In this document: in pieces, positions 32,938 through 44,717 of the stretch
How the letters are laid out: every line of letters starts with the position of its first letter
Numbering within the stretch: position 1 is the stretch's first letter
DNA from: Torymus aiolomorphi
Lineage: Eukaryota; Arthropoda; Insecta; Hymenoptera; Torymidae
Length of the DNA: 64,000 nt
Reading direction: 5' to 3'
Assembly: GCA_036365515.1 (NCBI GenBank)
Contig: CM070873.1
Span: 180,186,104-180,250,103, forward strand
Program-made: the position numbers and the translations under genes
The notes under the pieces: generated by a model
What the model was told of the DNA's origin: nothing
What the model saw: the letters and a program-made list of their open reading frames with translations, nothing else
The model's database searches: none

Positions 32938-35120
32938 CAGAACTGTAAATTAAATATTGGCGATGTTATTGAAGGTCGAATTTTTTTTTTGTCCTTAATT
33001 GCAAATTGCGCCACGTCTACAAAAATCGTTTCTCATAGTGAGGAAAAATTGTTCGTATAAAGAAACTCTTCAACTTTAATATCCATTTTGAAAAATAAAG
33101 AAATTTTGATTTTTATGGATTTTATCGACTTTTTTACGCGGTAACCTTTTTAGACGCGACGTCTAACAGTCGAAAACACGTCCTCAATTTTTTTTTTCGG
33201 AATCGTTAGTACACCATTGGAAAGGGCTTATTTTTTGCTATTTTCTAAAAAAAAGAAGTTTATGATTCGATCATTAGACTCAGAGCTATCGATGAAAACG
33301 TGTTTGCAGCGATTCCAGACGTTCTATTCAAAATTGTGCTCCCGGCTTGCGCGTGTAGTATCTTTAATCCATACAATAACTTTTCCCAAAATTTGCATAA
33401 AAAATAATTGATAGATTTTCCGCAATCATCGTCGAGAGAGAAAAAAGTATTGCGCGCGCTTAGCGGGGACGCGCGCCGACGTGCCGCCGAAACGCCGCCG
33501 ACGCCGTCGGAGAAGGACGAGCGGCGCTCTGTCTCTCTCGCGCAACACTTTCTCTCTCTCTCATGGGTACTGCTTGAGCACGCGCTATTCAAAAAATACA
33601 ATTTTTCAAATTGATTTTTTTCAGAACTATTTCACTTAGAGACAAAAATTTTTTTTTAAATCAACATGCCGCGATCAGATCTACACGATTGTGCTAATGC
33701 CATTAATAAAAAATCTTTATTTTCAGAATTATTTACGTTTAAAATTCATACTTTTTCTTTATTATTTAAAGATTAAAATAAAAGATAGAAATAATAATAA
33801 CTAAATTTAAATAATACACCAAGGATTTACTTTCAGAGTAGTTTTTCATTTATTTATATACAATACAAAAATAAAGTCTATTACAAAATTGAATAATATA
33901 TTAGAAAACATAATAAACAATCGCACATACATTAGTCTTCACGTTGGAATTAGTTCATTCTATTCTAATTTTTTTACAGGGCGTTTCATAAGTTGTACCG
34001 TCGTCAGTGTCATTAGAAGATTTACTAAATATGAAATCAAGTTCAGGTTCAGTTAATTCTAATTCCTCTGGAGTCTCTAATTCATTTTCCACCAAATTAA
34101 TAATTTTTTCGCAATTTGAACATTCGCCATGACAATTAACACAAAAGTCTGAACATTTTAAGCCGTTAATCACGCATCCACAATTTATTCCGAATCTCTT
34201 TGTGCCCCGACACCTTATATCCCGCAGCACATCTTCTGGTACTAGGGGATCGTTTGTCTGTATCGGTTGCAGTCCATATTAACTGACTTTCCATCCCCAT
34301 TCAACGGGATTTGCTCGAAGCCATTGCTGAACCTGGTAATATACTAGAAAACTATGTTGAACTGCGGCAGATTCAGTCGGTGGTAAGTTTTCTAATTTGA
34401 AACTGGTTTTAAAAGTACATTTTTGAAACAGTTGTACCTATATTCATTTAAAGAATGGCAATTTTTTTCGCTCCATATAGAGCCATAATCATGTCTTTTC
34501 CGACGCTTATAATATCATTCTTTGCGGCATTGGCAGTATTGAAAACTTTAACTTTTTCGACTAATTCAGACGGCGTCGGCGCGCGTCCCCGCTGAGCGCG
34601 CGCAATACTTTTTTCTCTCTCGACGATGACTGCGGAAAATCTATCAATTATTTTTTATGCAAATTTTGGGAAAAGTTATTGTATGGATTAAAGATACTAC
34701 ACGCGCAAGCCGGGAGCACAATTTTGAATAGAACGTCTGGAATCGCTGCAAACACGTTTTCATCGATAGCTCCGAGTCTAATGATCGAATCATAAACTTT
34801 TTTTTTTTTTAAATAGCAAAAGATAAGCCCTTTCCAATGGTGTACTTCCGATTCCGAAAAAAAAAATTAAGGACGTGTTTTCGACTTTTAGACGTCGCGT
34901 CTAAAAAGGTGACCGCGTAAAAAAGTCGATAAAATCCATAAAAATCAAAATTTCTTAATTTTTCAAAATGGATATTAAAGTTGAAGAGTTTCTTTATACG
35001 AAAAATTTTTCCTCACTATGAGAAACGATTTTTGTAGACGTGGCGCAATTTGCAATTAAGGACAAAAAAAAAATTCGACCTTCAGTAACATCGCCAATAT
35101 TCAATTTACAGTTTTGGGCT
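32934..35120. repeat. Large foldback with about 545-bp arms
   Basis: The left arm 32934-33480 and right arm 34573-35120 are reverse complements with few differences. Landmarks are AGCCCAGAACTGTAAATT against AATTTACAGTTTTGGGCT at the outer ends, AGACGCGACGTCTAA within, and GCGGGGACGCGCGCCGAC at the inner end. The 1.1 kb loop holds the minus-strand Cys-rich fragment 33955-34230. The arms contain homopolymer-length differences. It could be a transposon with long TIRs or an inverted duplication. Confidence 0.8.
33955..34230 (-). pseudogene. Cys-rich (CRC-like) C-terminal domain, copy 1, mutated
   Basis: The 91-residue piece is identical to its duplicate at 36363-36638 except for seven substitutions packed into 21 residues of the Cys motif: CRGTKRFGINCGCVINGL here against CRCTKNCGKNCGCVKHGL there. 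Two Cys residues are lost. The upstream part of the protein (34300-34520) is frameshifted by a shorter T run near 34460. The tail is acidic (ELETPEELELTEPELDF). No function can be assigned; zinc binding by the intact version is likely. Confidence 0.65.
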
Positions 35121-35667
35121 TTGGCGTACACTTTTGCATTAACACAAGCTCTTTGTAAATAAATTTCCAAGTCCATTCGTTGTTTTTTTTCAAAAGTTAT
35201 TTAATAATGAAAAAAATGGCATTTTTCAACTTCAGCGGTGATTTGTAAATAAACTATTAAAGTTGGAAACTTCGTTCAGGTCTACTTTTGTAGCAAATTT
35301 AATAGTCAACAATTTTCATACAGACAATTTTTCGCTAAAACGAACCAGAACCGAGCTAGAATGAAAAACCAAAAAGAAGTGCCAAAATCGCTCCGTTTTT
35401 GTTAAATAACAAAAATTGTATACGGTTTTGACACTGCGGATAACAAGGATCTTATTCAGGATGCTGAAACGAACCGAAACCGAAAATAAAATAGCCTGTG
35501 GGTCGAAATGTCCACTCAAAATGTCCACCGCCTGGCCTACTTGTAGATCCTGGCAAAATTCTTCTACCTCCTCTGCATATCAAACTTGGATAGGTGAAAC
35601 AACATGTTAAAGCTCTCCATAAAGAAGCTTTAAGTACTTGGAAAGCATATTTCTAAGTGTAACTGCA

Positions 35668-35879
35668 GTTAAATTAAAGGAAGGTATCTTCAATCGACCT
35701 CAAATTCGTGAAATGTTTAAAAACGAAGAGTTTGTCAAAAGTATGGATGATACAGAGAAAGCAGCGTGATTGAGCTTCAAACATGTCGCAATAAAATTTT
35801 TGGGGAATAACAAAGGTGAAAACTATAGGAGCATCGTAAAAAATATGGTAGAAAACTTTAAAAACTTATGCTACTTAAT
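35668..35879 (+). pseudogene. Repeat-associated family fragment, copy 1 (cut at duplication junction)
   Basis: The translation gives KEGIFNRPQIREMFKNEEF, a stop near 35768, then SFKHVAIKFLGNNKGENY. It is cut at 35879, after NLCYL, by the tandem-duplication junction. It belongs to the same family as the fragment at 38077-38480. Confidence 0.6.
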
Positions 35880-38292
35880 GCGCGCCGACGTGCCGCCGAA
35901 ACGCCGCCGACGCCGTCGGAGAAGGACGAGCGGCGCTCTGTCTCTCTCGCGCAACACTTTCTCTCTCTCTCACGGGTACTGCTTGAGCACGCGCTATTCA
36001 AAAAATACAATTTTTCAAATTGATTTTTTTCAGAACTATTTCACTTAGAGACAAAAATTTTTTTTTTAATCAACATGCCGCGATCAGATCTACACGATTG
36101 TGCTAATGCCATTAATAAAAAATCTTTATTTTCAGAATTATTTACGTTTAAAATTCATACTTTTTCTTTATTATTATAGATTAAAATAAAAGATAGAAAT
36201 AATAATAACTAAATTTAAATAATACACCAAGGATTTACTTTCAGAGTAGTTTTTCATTTATTTATATACAATACAAAAATAAAGTCTATTACAAAATTGA
36301 ATAATATATTAGAAAACATAATAAACAATCGCACATACATTAGTCTTCACGTTGGAATTAGTTCATTCTATTCTAATTTTTTTACAGGGCGTTTCATAAG
36401 TTGTACCGTCGTCAGTGTCATTAGAAGATTTACTAAATATGAAATCAAGTTCAGGTTCAGTTAATTCTAATTCCTCTGGAGTCTCTAATTCATTTTCCAC
36501 CAAATTAATAATTTTTTCGCAATTTGAACATTCGCCATGACAATTAACACAAAAGTCTGTACATTTTAAGCCGTGTTTCACGCAACCACAATTTTTGCCG
36601 CAATTTTTTGTGCACCGACACCTTATATCCCGCAGCACATCTTCTGGTACTAGGGGATCGTTTGTCTGTATCGGTTGCAGTCCATATTAACTGACTTTCC
36701 ATCCCCATTCAACGGGATTTGCTCGAAGCCATTGCTGAACCTGGTAATATACTAGAAAACTATGTTGAACTGCGGCAGATTCAGTCGGTGGTAAGTTTTC
36801 TAATTTGAAACTGGTTTTAAAAGTACATTTTTTGAAACAGTTGTACCTATATTCATTTAAAGAATGGCAATTTTTTTTCGCTCCATATAGAGCCATAATC
36901 ATGTCTTTTCCGACGCTTATAATATCATTCTTTGCGGCATTGGCAGTATTGAAAACTTTAACTTTTTCGACTAATTCAGACGGCGCGTCGGCGCGCGTCC
37001 CCGCTGAGCGCGCGCAATACTTTTTTCTCTCTCGACGATGACTGCGGAAAATCTATCAATTATTTTTTATGCAAATTTTGGGAAAAGTTATTGTATGGAT
37101 TAAAGATACTACACGCGCAAGCCGGGAGCACAATTTTGAATAGAACGTCTGGAATCGCTGCAAACACGTTTTCATCGATAGCTCCGAGTCTAATGATCGA
37201 ATCATAAACTTTTTTTTTTTTAAAATAGCAAAAAGTAAGCCCTTTCCAATGGTGTACTTCCGATTCCGAAAAAAAAAAATTAAGGACGTGTTTTCGACTT
37301 TTAGACGTCGCGTCTAAAAAGGTGACCGCGTAAAAAAGTCGATAAAATCCATAAAAATCAAAATTTCTTAATTTTTCAAAATGGATATTAAAGTTGAAGA
37401 GTTTCTTTATACGAAAAATTTTTCCTCACTATGAGAAACGATTTTTGTAGACGTGGCGCAATTTGCAATTAAGGACAAAAAAAAAATTCGACCTTCAGTA
37501 ACATCGCCAATATTCAATTTACAGTTTTGGGCTTTGGCGTACACTTTTGCATTGACACAAGCTCTTTGTAAATAAATTTCCAAGTCCATTCGTTGTTTTT
37601 TTTCAAAAGTTATTTAATAATGAAAAAAATGGCATTTTTCAACTTCAGCGGTGATTTGTAAATAAACTATTAAAGTTGGAAACTTCGTTCAGGTCTACTT
37701 TTGTAGCAAATTTAATAGTCAACAATTTTCATACAGACAATTTTTCGCTAAAACGAACCAGAACCGAGCTAGAGTGAAAAACCAAAAAGAAGTGCCAAAA
37801 TCGCTCCGTTTTTGTTAAATAACAAAAATTGTATACGGTTTTGACACTGCGGATAACAAGGATCTTATTCAGGATGCTGAAACGAACCGAAACCGAAAAT
37901 AAAATAGCCTGTGGGTCGAAATGTCCACTCAAAATGTCCACCGCCTGGCCTACTTGTAGATCCTGGCAAAATTCTTCTACCTCCTCTGCATATCAAACTT
38001 GGATAGGTGAAACAACATGTTAAAGCTCTCCATAAAGAAGCTTTAAGTACTTGGAAAGCATATTTCTAAGTGTAACTGCAGTTAAATTAAAGGAAGGTAT
38101 CTTCAATCGACCTCAAATTCGTGAAATGTTTAAAAACGAAGAGTTTGTCAAAAGTATGGATGATACAGAGAAAGCAGCGTGATTGAGCTTCAAACATGTC
38201 GCAATAAAATTTTTGGGGAATAACAAAGGTGAAAACTATAGGAGCATCGTAAAAAATATGGTAGAAAACTTTAAAAACTTATGCTACTTAAT
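35880..38292. repeat. Tandem duplication, copy 2 (2.41 kb)
   Basis: This is the second copy of 33471-35879. It keeps an intact Cys motif (36363-36638) and the better-preserved upstream ORF (36687-36902). It also contains a second copy of the right arm of the foldback at about 36985-37533. Confidence 0.9.
36363..36980 (-). pseudogene. Repeat-associated Cys-rich protein, C-terminal part, copy 2
   Basis: Minus-strand translation from about 36976 gives VEKVKVFNTANAAKND, then LYGAKKNCHSLNEYRYNCF, LPPTESAAVQHSFLVYYQVQ and NPVEWGWKVS. One in-frame stop (near 36687) is followed by the Cys domain CRCTKNCGKNCGCVKHGLKC and CVNCHGECSNC, then an acidic tail ending at 36363. I recall the order LP-PTSAA-QH...YYQVQ-W...EWGW followed by a CKC/CGC domain from the same scattered invertebrate family, where it forms the C-terminus. 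The start is cut by the foldback arm at about 36985. Possible role: metal-binding nucleic-acid contact; unknown. Confidence 0.6.
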
Positions 38293-38480
38293 GAATTTGA
38301 AACTCCACTTTCTTGATTCGCGCCTTGATGAATTTCCACAAAACCTTGGGGATTTCGGTGAAGAGCAAGGTGAAAGGTTTCATCAGGATCTGAAGGAATT
38401 TGAACGTAGATGGCAAGGAAAGTGGAGCGTGAATATGTTGGCATGAATTGCTGGATGCTGAAAAGAGAAACACCGTTACG
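38077..38480 (+). pseudogene. Repeat-associated family fragment, copy 2 (longer)
   Basis: After a stop near 38181 the ORF 38183-38446 reads SFKHVAIKFLGNNKGENYRS, then LKLHFLDSRLDEFPQNLG and ERFHQDLKEFERRWQGKWS. It loses frame at MLA, one base before a continuation NCWMLKRETP near 38447-38475. The pattern (FLGN-K-NY..., HFLDSHLD-FP-NLG, GERFHQD, YQGKWS-MLADYCW) is one I recognise from the same invertebrate repeat-associated family as the CYYC fragment at 32738. Function unknown; two breaks. Confidence 0.65.
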
Positions 38481-38800
38481 TCTGTGACGTATCTCTAAAA
38501 TTAAATTAACCTGCGTATTTCCCATCAGTATTTTTCTGACACACAAACGACGTGTATGCGAATTTTGACAACGTTGCATTTCAACGCCAGCGGGATCACG
38601 CCGATGCGAGCCCTAATTACAAAAACATACGCGCGTATATACTTAGTATATACTCGAGTATATTCTCTTTTATATACCCAGCACTTTTCAGTACGCAACA
38701 GCGTGACGTAGCGAGCGACCGACTTCGCGAAAGAGTACAGGCGTCGAACTTTATGTATACCCAGCATTTTTCTAAGTTAAATCGAAAGTGTTACGTTTAA

Positions 38801-38835
38801 AAAGATGATCTTGACTCATCGTCAAGATCATCTTT
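38801..38835. other. Perfect 15-bp hairpin
   Basis: AAAGATGATCTTGAC, a 5-base loop (TCATC), then GTCAAGATCATCTTT. The stem is perfect. It lies in non-coding sequence downstream of TATA-rich stretches (38630-38680) and could be part of a small element or a structured transcript. Confidence 0.7.
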
Positions 38836-40557
38836 GACCTAAATTAACTGTGTTATAAATGCGACGATATACGCCACATACGTCGGCAATCGTGCAAAGA
38901 GACGCGAATTCCGTACCACTCCAATCGACAAAAGGAGTAGCGAATATTTTATATTCGCTATAAAATCAGTAAATTATCGGTACTACTTACCCGCGCATAT
39001 ATCATTCAGTCAACGAATAAATTAGAAAATACATTACGAATCGAATTATTTACTTTTGTAAATCTCATAGTGTTCAATAAATAGTGCTGCAAACAAATCG
39101 TCAGCTTAATTATTTACGAGAGATCACCCCCAGGGAAAGATAATATACTTAATTCAACCATTAAATATAAATCAAATTATAAAAGTATATTCCCCGATTT
39201 TCGAGATCTAATAACACAACCAAGAGGCAAAAAACGATGTAGAAAATGTTTACATAGGTCGTTCGATGACAAACGTATACGCAAGCTTAAACCAATTTAG
39301 TCCTCGTTCATAAGATCACCTTCATTTAAGGACTCATGCAGGTTCTCAGTCACTAAATTTCGTTACAGTAATCTTCTGCGCACCAAACTGGACTTACAGA
39401 CGACAACTATGCGAGTATTACCAAATTTTTCGCTCTCAGAGGTATATCCATGCCATCTTCAGATTCGCCGTAAGCCTGCTGTTGTCTTCAGTTTTTGTTA
39501 TAGTCTAAACATCAGAAACGATTGACACATGAGTCTTTATGCGTTTACCAATAAAATTCTGGTTGGTCTTGACTTAAGACAAACTAAATTATCCTTTTTT
39601 AAGCCTTCACAATGTCGTCTGAACCTGTGACAACACACATTCTTTGCTTTTAAACCTTTACCACTAAAAAACGTGTTTTTTTACGATTTGTTAAGGGTAT
39701 CTTCGAAATCTACTGAGCGACCCCCCTTTTTTATTGCAGATTCGTGTTCAGCGGGTCAAAATACATAGGAATAATATTGTCTCGACCCCAGAGCTTATAT
39801 ACTTTTTTTGTGGGCTTGTGTAATTGTAAAGTATCAGGTAATAGAAGAGCCATCAGTTTTTAACGAAATAGAATATATTTGAGATTAGATTGTCCATATG
39901 TTAAGAAAGAGCGTTGCTAATTGCTTTAACAGGATGCTTTCTCAAAGAGAATTGTTAAATAACATCATAATTTTTTTTAATTATATTTTAATGTAAAATT
40001 GCATTGTTTCTGCATATTTCATTTTTCATAAATACGTTATTCAAAAGTAAAAATAAAATTATATTTAAAAACATTTACGGAGTAAAAATTTTAATTATTT
40101 AGACGAAAAAAATATGACACAAGAACACGCGCGGCGTCGTTTAAATCGACGTTACGTACTTTAAACTAATGTATCCCGTAAACGGTGAAGTTAGGCTTCC
40201 TGAAATTTGTAGGAAACATTCAAAGTATTGTCCTTAGTAACATATCTTTTTTTCTTTCAAATCTGAAGAAAACTTTTCAAGTTATGGACGAAGACGTTCA
40301 TTTTGTTACGTTTTATGACGACTCCCCATAAGAAACCGTGTTAAATTTCGTAAATTTGAAGCTTATATCTTACAAACGGTGAAGCTAGGCTTTCTGAAAT
40401 TTGTAGATGTTGTGGATAATAGCAATAAGAGTCTACTCTACAAGTTTTAGTAAATTTTGAAGAAAACCATAAATCGCACTAACCCCCTTAAATGAAAAAA
40501 TAGTTAAAATATAAAATGAACTATACGTGAAGATAGCCAAATATCTACTGTATGAAA
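38836..40557. other. AT-rich, no gene; weak tandem similarity
   Basis: The region includes TATAAATGC (38854) and several AATAAA signals (about 39017, 39077), which could be a decayed LTR, but I cannot fix its ends. A repeated sentence AAACGGTGAAG(T/C)TAGGCTT(C/T)CT occurs near 40180 and 40377, about 197 bases apart. Confidence 0.35.
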
Positions 40558-40803
40558 CTAAAAGCCTTCTTCAGCATAGCATTTACAATTTATTGAACAT
40601 AAACGATTTATTAAAAAAAAAAATTTGAGCCATTCAACCCGCCACCTGCGGATTGATTGGCGTACACGTATATAGCTTTGGATCTCTTGCGCAAAGTAAT
40701 GTGCTGCAGTTGCCCGAATAGACTTTCCACCTTTATTATCATTGATAACCCTTTTCAATCTATCTTTATCCCACTCGCTATATTTTTCTGCAAGCTTGCT
40801 CAT
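40558..40803 (-). pseudogene. Possible helix-turn-helix fragment (Psq/pogo-like)
   Basis: The 81-residue ORF begins MSKLAEKYSEWDKDRLKRV, then GGKSIRATAAHYF. The spacing of W, the basic residues and SIRATA resembles the N-terminal Psq-type helix-turn-helix of pogo-like transposases. The rest is unlike any domain I know, and no DDE region follows. Tentative. Confidence 0.3.
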
Positions 40804-41067
40804 CTAAAATAAAAACTCAATCATAACCTCAATATATACACACTTGCTGCGCGTGTAAAACTATCAAATAATGCATAAACATTATAACAAGAGTATATAA
40901 GAATGCACTCTTTTTGATAAATAAAAGCTAGGCGGTGTATTTTCATAGCTGCGCCAATCAAGCCACTTCGGATTTTTTTATGATTTCGAATTATTTCCTA
41001 ATTATAAATCAATAAATCTAATAATCGAGTTTTACTACGTGAAAGTAAATAAATTAAACTCTTACGG

Positions 41068-42309
41068 TGTGACATGGCAACCCGATACTTACGCGCACTC
41101 CAGAAGGGCAGCGCACGATTGTCCAACTCTCCTCCACGCCGACAGGGACTGCGTCTGGGTGCGACGCGCACAAAATACGCGAGAGATATAATGAAGCACG
41201 CCTCTCCATGCTGTCGACCTCTCGGGTAGCTCGGGTAGCTCCCAGGTTCGGGGTCGTGGATCTCTCGCTCGCAGCTATGGTTGTCCGGACTGCTACGCCT
41301 ATACTTTACCAGGACAAGGCCGCCTCCTCGCTGTAAAGAGCGTGTAAAAGGTCGAGGATGCCGGGTATGGGTTTACTCGCAAATGATTAACTCGCTAGGT
41401 TGAAATTACGTGAGTTTATTGATACTCGCTTAAATGCTATTATACAGCACGATCGCAGTCGTGCATCGCATCACCGCTGCGTTTACACGCCACGCGCTTA
41501 TGTGTGTCTTTATGAAAGTGAGCTTGCGACTGTGAGTTTGTGTCGTCGCGAGCAACGCACTTTGGAGGACGAAGTATAACATAAATGCGTCCAGCGGTCG
41601 CGCTGGTCGAAGAGAGAGTAGGGCCGTGTATCCAACGGGCCGCCTTGTGTTCCGGGCGACTCGCTTTCTGCCGGCGTTAACAGGTCACATGACTTATTCG
41701 CTGCGGATTGTCCTTTCGGTCCGTGCTGGCTGTAGAACTCTGCCCGTAGCGTGGCCACATAGCTTCCTCGGCTTCGTCTTCGTCGTCGGGGCGCTTCGGA
41801 GATCGTCGGTCTCGATCGGGAATGTCACTCGGTCGCGCTGACTCAACCTGTGCCTCGGGGAACTTGACTCCGACGCAGGCAAATTGATGCGCTCCGGCAG
41901 TGCGGAGTCTCGGCGTCGTTGGCGGCACCCAGGCAGCCAGGTCGTGACAATCTCGTACCGCTCGCTGAAGGAATGCTTCCCCTGCCCTCGAGGGGACGAC
42001 GCGAGTCTGCGTCTTCTCAATCAAACGTGTCGGACACACTGCTCTCCTTATCTCACTGCTCTGCTTGCTCCCCAAAATTGAGAGTTCATCATTCTTTTTC
42101 GGCATGCTTTTTTCTCTCTCTCTCTCTCTCTCTCTCCCTCTATTTATTTATTCCCATCTCTCTCTGCTAATTGTCCCCACTTATCTGCGCGTGTCACTAG
42201 CGCACTGCTCCTGCCGCCTTGCTTGGCTTTGCCTTGCCGTGCGCGTATGTGTATTGGTGTAGATGTGTGTATGTATTGGCACGCACATGTGAGTACACCT
42301 TCTTTTACA
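41068..42309 (-). repeat. LTR, left copy (3' LTR of the minus-oriented element)
   Basis: It starts (plus strand) TGTGACATGGCAACCCG and ends TTTTACA. It shares long blocks with 45777-47080, for example ATACGCGAGAGATATAATGA, TGCTACGCCTATACTTTACC and GAGTTTATTGATACTCGCTT. It contains a short (CT)n run at 42113-42136. No clear polypurine tract is visible beside it on the minus strand. Confidence 0.85.
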
Positions 42310-44345
42310 TACTACTTGACACGATCTGAGTCTGTCTGTTTTATCTTTGATTTTATCATTGTTTGTTTCGTAATTCAAAGATCAAAATAAATTAAATATA
42401 TTTATATATTATTGTTTTGCAATATAATCTCATTTTAATGTAAATTGTGAAGGTGCATGCAGACCCTTCTCTCTCTCTTTATATTTCTAAATGGTTCTGT
42501 GGGTCGCCCGTGATTTTTTGCTTCTAAAAAAGGCTTGCATACAATGTTTCCGCACGCTTCTTACAATTTTTCTTACAGTCATGATCTATACAAAACTAAA
42601 TTTGTTTTTGCCCTACTTGGTTACAGTTTTTTTGTTTCCTAGTTACCTTTTACTATATGTTGATTATAACAGTAGTTCTCGCGTTTTTACAAAAAAAAAC
42701 CTAACTACGACCTAATATTGTGGTCATGTTTACTGTGAATTTCTTTTTTGCTAATTCTCGAAAAAGAAACTCCAATTTCGTAAGCTAATTTCCTATACGC
42801 TTTTCTGTCTTCTGGTTCGTTGTTGGTCACTTCCCTTTTCTTCTTCTTCGTTCTTCCAGGTTTCGTTCTTTTCTCCTTCCGCCGGTTCGTTGAATCTTTT
42901 TTGTGTCGTGAAGTTTTTGTTTTATTTTTGCCCCTAGCTGCGATCAGTGATTAGTGTAATTATGCTGTTTTTCTACTTGCGGCCTAAAGTTTTCGATCAC
43001 CGATTCTTCGCGAGGTGATTCCATTATTCTCCATTCGCGCGCGATTTTTCCTAGGTTATATTCTATTGACGAATGCACTTACCTTCTCATATGTATTTGA
43101 CCACGGAATTTCGCGTGTTGGGATCGGTCCCTGTGTAGCAGCAATAGAGCATTGTAAATAATTATCTATCGAGTCGATTTCGCGGTATTCCCCTTTCTTT
43201 TAAGTATTTCTGTTTTTACTTCATTCAGTGGGTTTGCGATGTCTGTACATATGTCTATATATATTTAATAATATTTTATTTATTATCCAATGCCCGGAAC
43301 CGTTGCTAAGATTCTGTCGTAGTCTTCGATTTCGAGCACCGTGTGATCGCTTCCGTTTTCGCCGGACCGATCTTTTGTTTCTGATTATCACTTTATCTAA
43401 TTTTTCTTTAAAACTTATTAATTTATTTTTCACATGATTTATTTTAATCTTTTCTTCTATTATTTATCGCTCGGCTCTTGGATTTAAGGAGAATAATTTC
43501 CTGAGCTTTTTAGTGTGCTCTTCAATAGATTCGGTAGCTTGTGCGATTCATCTTTCCTTTTCTTATTTCACGTGTAATTTTGCTATTCTTTTATTGTTTC
43601 TGCGCCGCGTAACATTTAAATCTGCCTATGTCGCTTATATTTCGTCTGTGCTTGTTTATGTGTTGATCTTATTATCACCTGTTAGAATGATTTTTCCCAA
43701 GGTCTACGATTATATTTTAGTTATGCGATTTTCACTGTGAACATGCAGAGTTTACGTACTATATTTAGGAGTTGAATGTAATTTGCGGAGACGCTGATGT
43801 CGCAAATATTGGTGTGTGTTACCTTACATTCACGATTTCGAGCGAAGCGTTGATGTCGCCGCTACCGGTGCCATTGCTCGGTTTGTTACCGCGAATTTTC
43901 GCTCGCGATGAGCTTCATCTTTGCATTCCATTGCCTCGCGATTTCTAATCCTTTCGTTCCTAGTGTGTATACGTGAGGTGATTGGGTAGATTAGAGCTGA
44001 CGCTCGATGGTCCTACTCCGTTGCTTTGCCTTGGATAGCTCGTCCGATTCACCGCGTCCGGTATTCCGAGTCAACGTGTACTCGTCATGGCTCTATCGCT
44101 TGGCCTGATCGCTTTTAAGTTTTAGCCCACTAATAACAAAGATCTGTTGGGGGATGAAATTTAGCGATTTATTTCTATTTGGATTGTTACTCACGCTTGC
44201 TATTAGCGTTTTGTCTGCCTCCTATGTCTACCTCAACCATGTTTATTTGTCTCGCGGGATTAACTATAGTTCTATTATTCGCGCATGCTAACTCGTCAGG
44301 TAAACTCGCGCTTCCAGTTTCATCTGGATTTAATGTCGATTGATT
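42310..44345. other. Internal region of the LARD-like element, non-coding
   Basis: AT-rich sequence with only short unrelated reading frames on both strands. No retroviral enzyme motif was found. It is non-coding filler of the non-autonomous element. Confidence 0.6.
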
Positions 44346-44717
44346 TTATTTTACCCTCTGCCTTCTATATGTTACGTCCGACGTGCTGTTTTTAGGTATC
44401 GCATCTAATGCGTTATCTGTCTGCTGACTTAATAGTTCGTGCTGAGCTATCCAAGTTCTTAGCGCGATTTGCCGATCCCGTTTTATGCGTTTCGCGAGAG
44501 ATTCGTCCGTGCTGCCACCTATTCTCGTTTCGCTATCATAATCCTCCTCTACGCTCGCGTTATTTATCAATCGCCTGAGTCGCGCTAATTGTTCGGATTT
44601 TGACCCGTATTTGTCCAGTAACAAGCTTTCTAATATTTTATCTAATTCCTCATCGTTTAGCGCGGTGATAAACTCATCGCTCTTTAAATACGTCAGCCTG
44701 TCTATGATTTCCGCCAT
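44346..44717 (-). CDS. Short Gag-like ORF with SAP-like N-terminus
   Basis: The 123-residue ORF lies about 1 kb downstream of the primer site, where gag is expected. The N-terminal 60 residues (DEELDKILESLLLDKYGSKS, then EQLARLRRLINN) match the helix pattern of a SAP-like motif, which occurs at the start of Gag proteins of some insect Gypsy elements. A charged middle (KRIKRDRQIALRTWIAQHEL) follows. There is no capsid major homology region or zinc knuckle, so it is a truncated Gag at most. It may supply RNA binding or be a remnant. Confidence 0.5.
   Translation of the reverse strand: MAEIIDRLTYLKSDEFITALNDEELDKILESLLLDKYGSKSEQLARLRRLINNASVEEDYDSETRIGGSTDESLAKRIKRDRQIALRTWIAQHELLSQQTDNALDAIPKNSTSDVTYRRQRVK

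Larger units (their letters stand above)
33471..35879. repeat. Tandem duplication, copy 1 (2.41 kb)
   Basis: This copy matches 35880-38292 nearly base for base, apart from a few single-base and homopolymer differences and one tight cluster near 34150-34210. The junction joins CTACTTAAT directly to GCGCGCCGACG. After copy 2 the coding sequence continues naturally, which identifies the copy 2 right edge as the ancestral one. Confidence 0.9.

Noticed and set aside
38850..39130. Possible LTR beginning TGTTATAAATGCGACG
   Set aside because: TATA and AATAAA signals are present, but I found no matching right end, second copy or target duplication.
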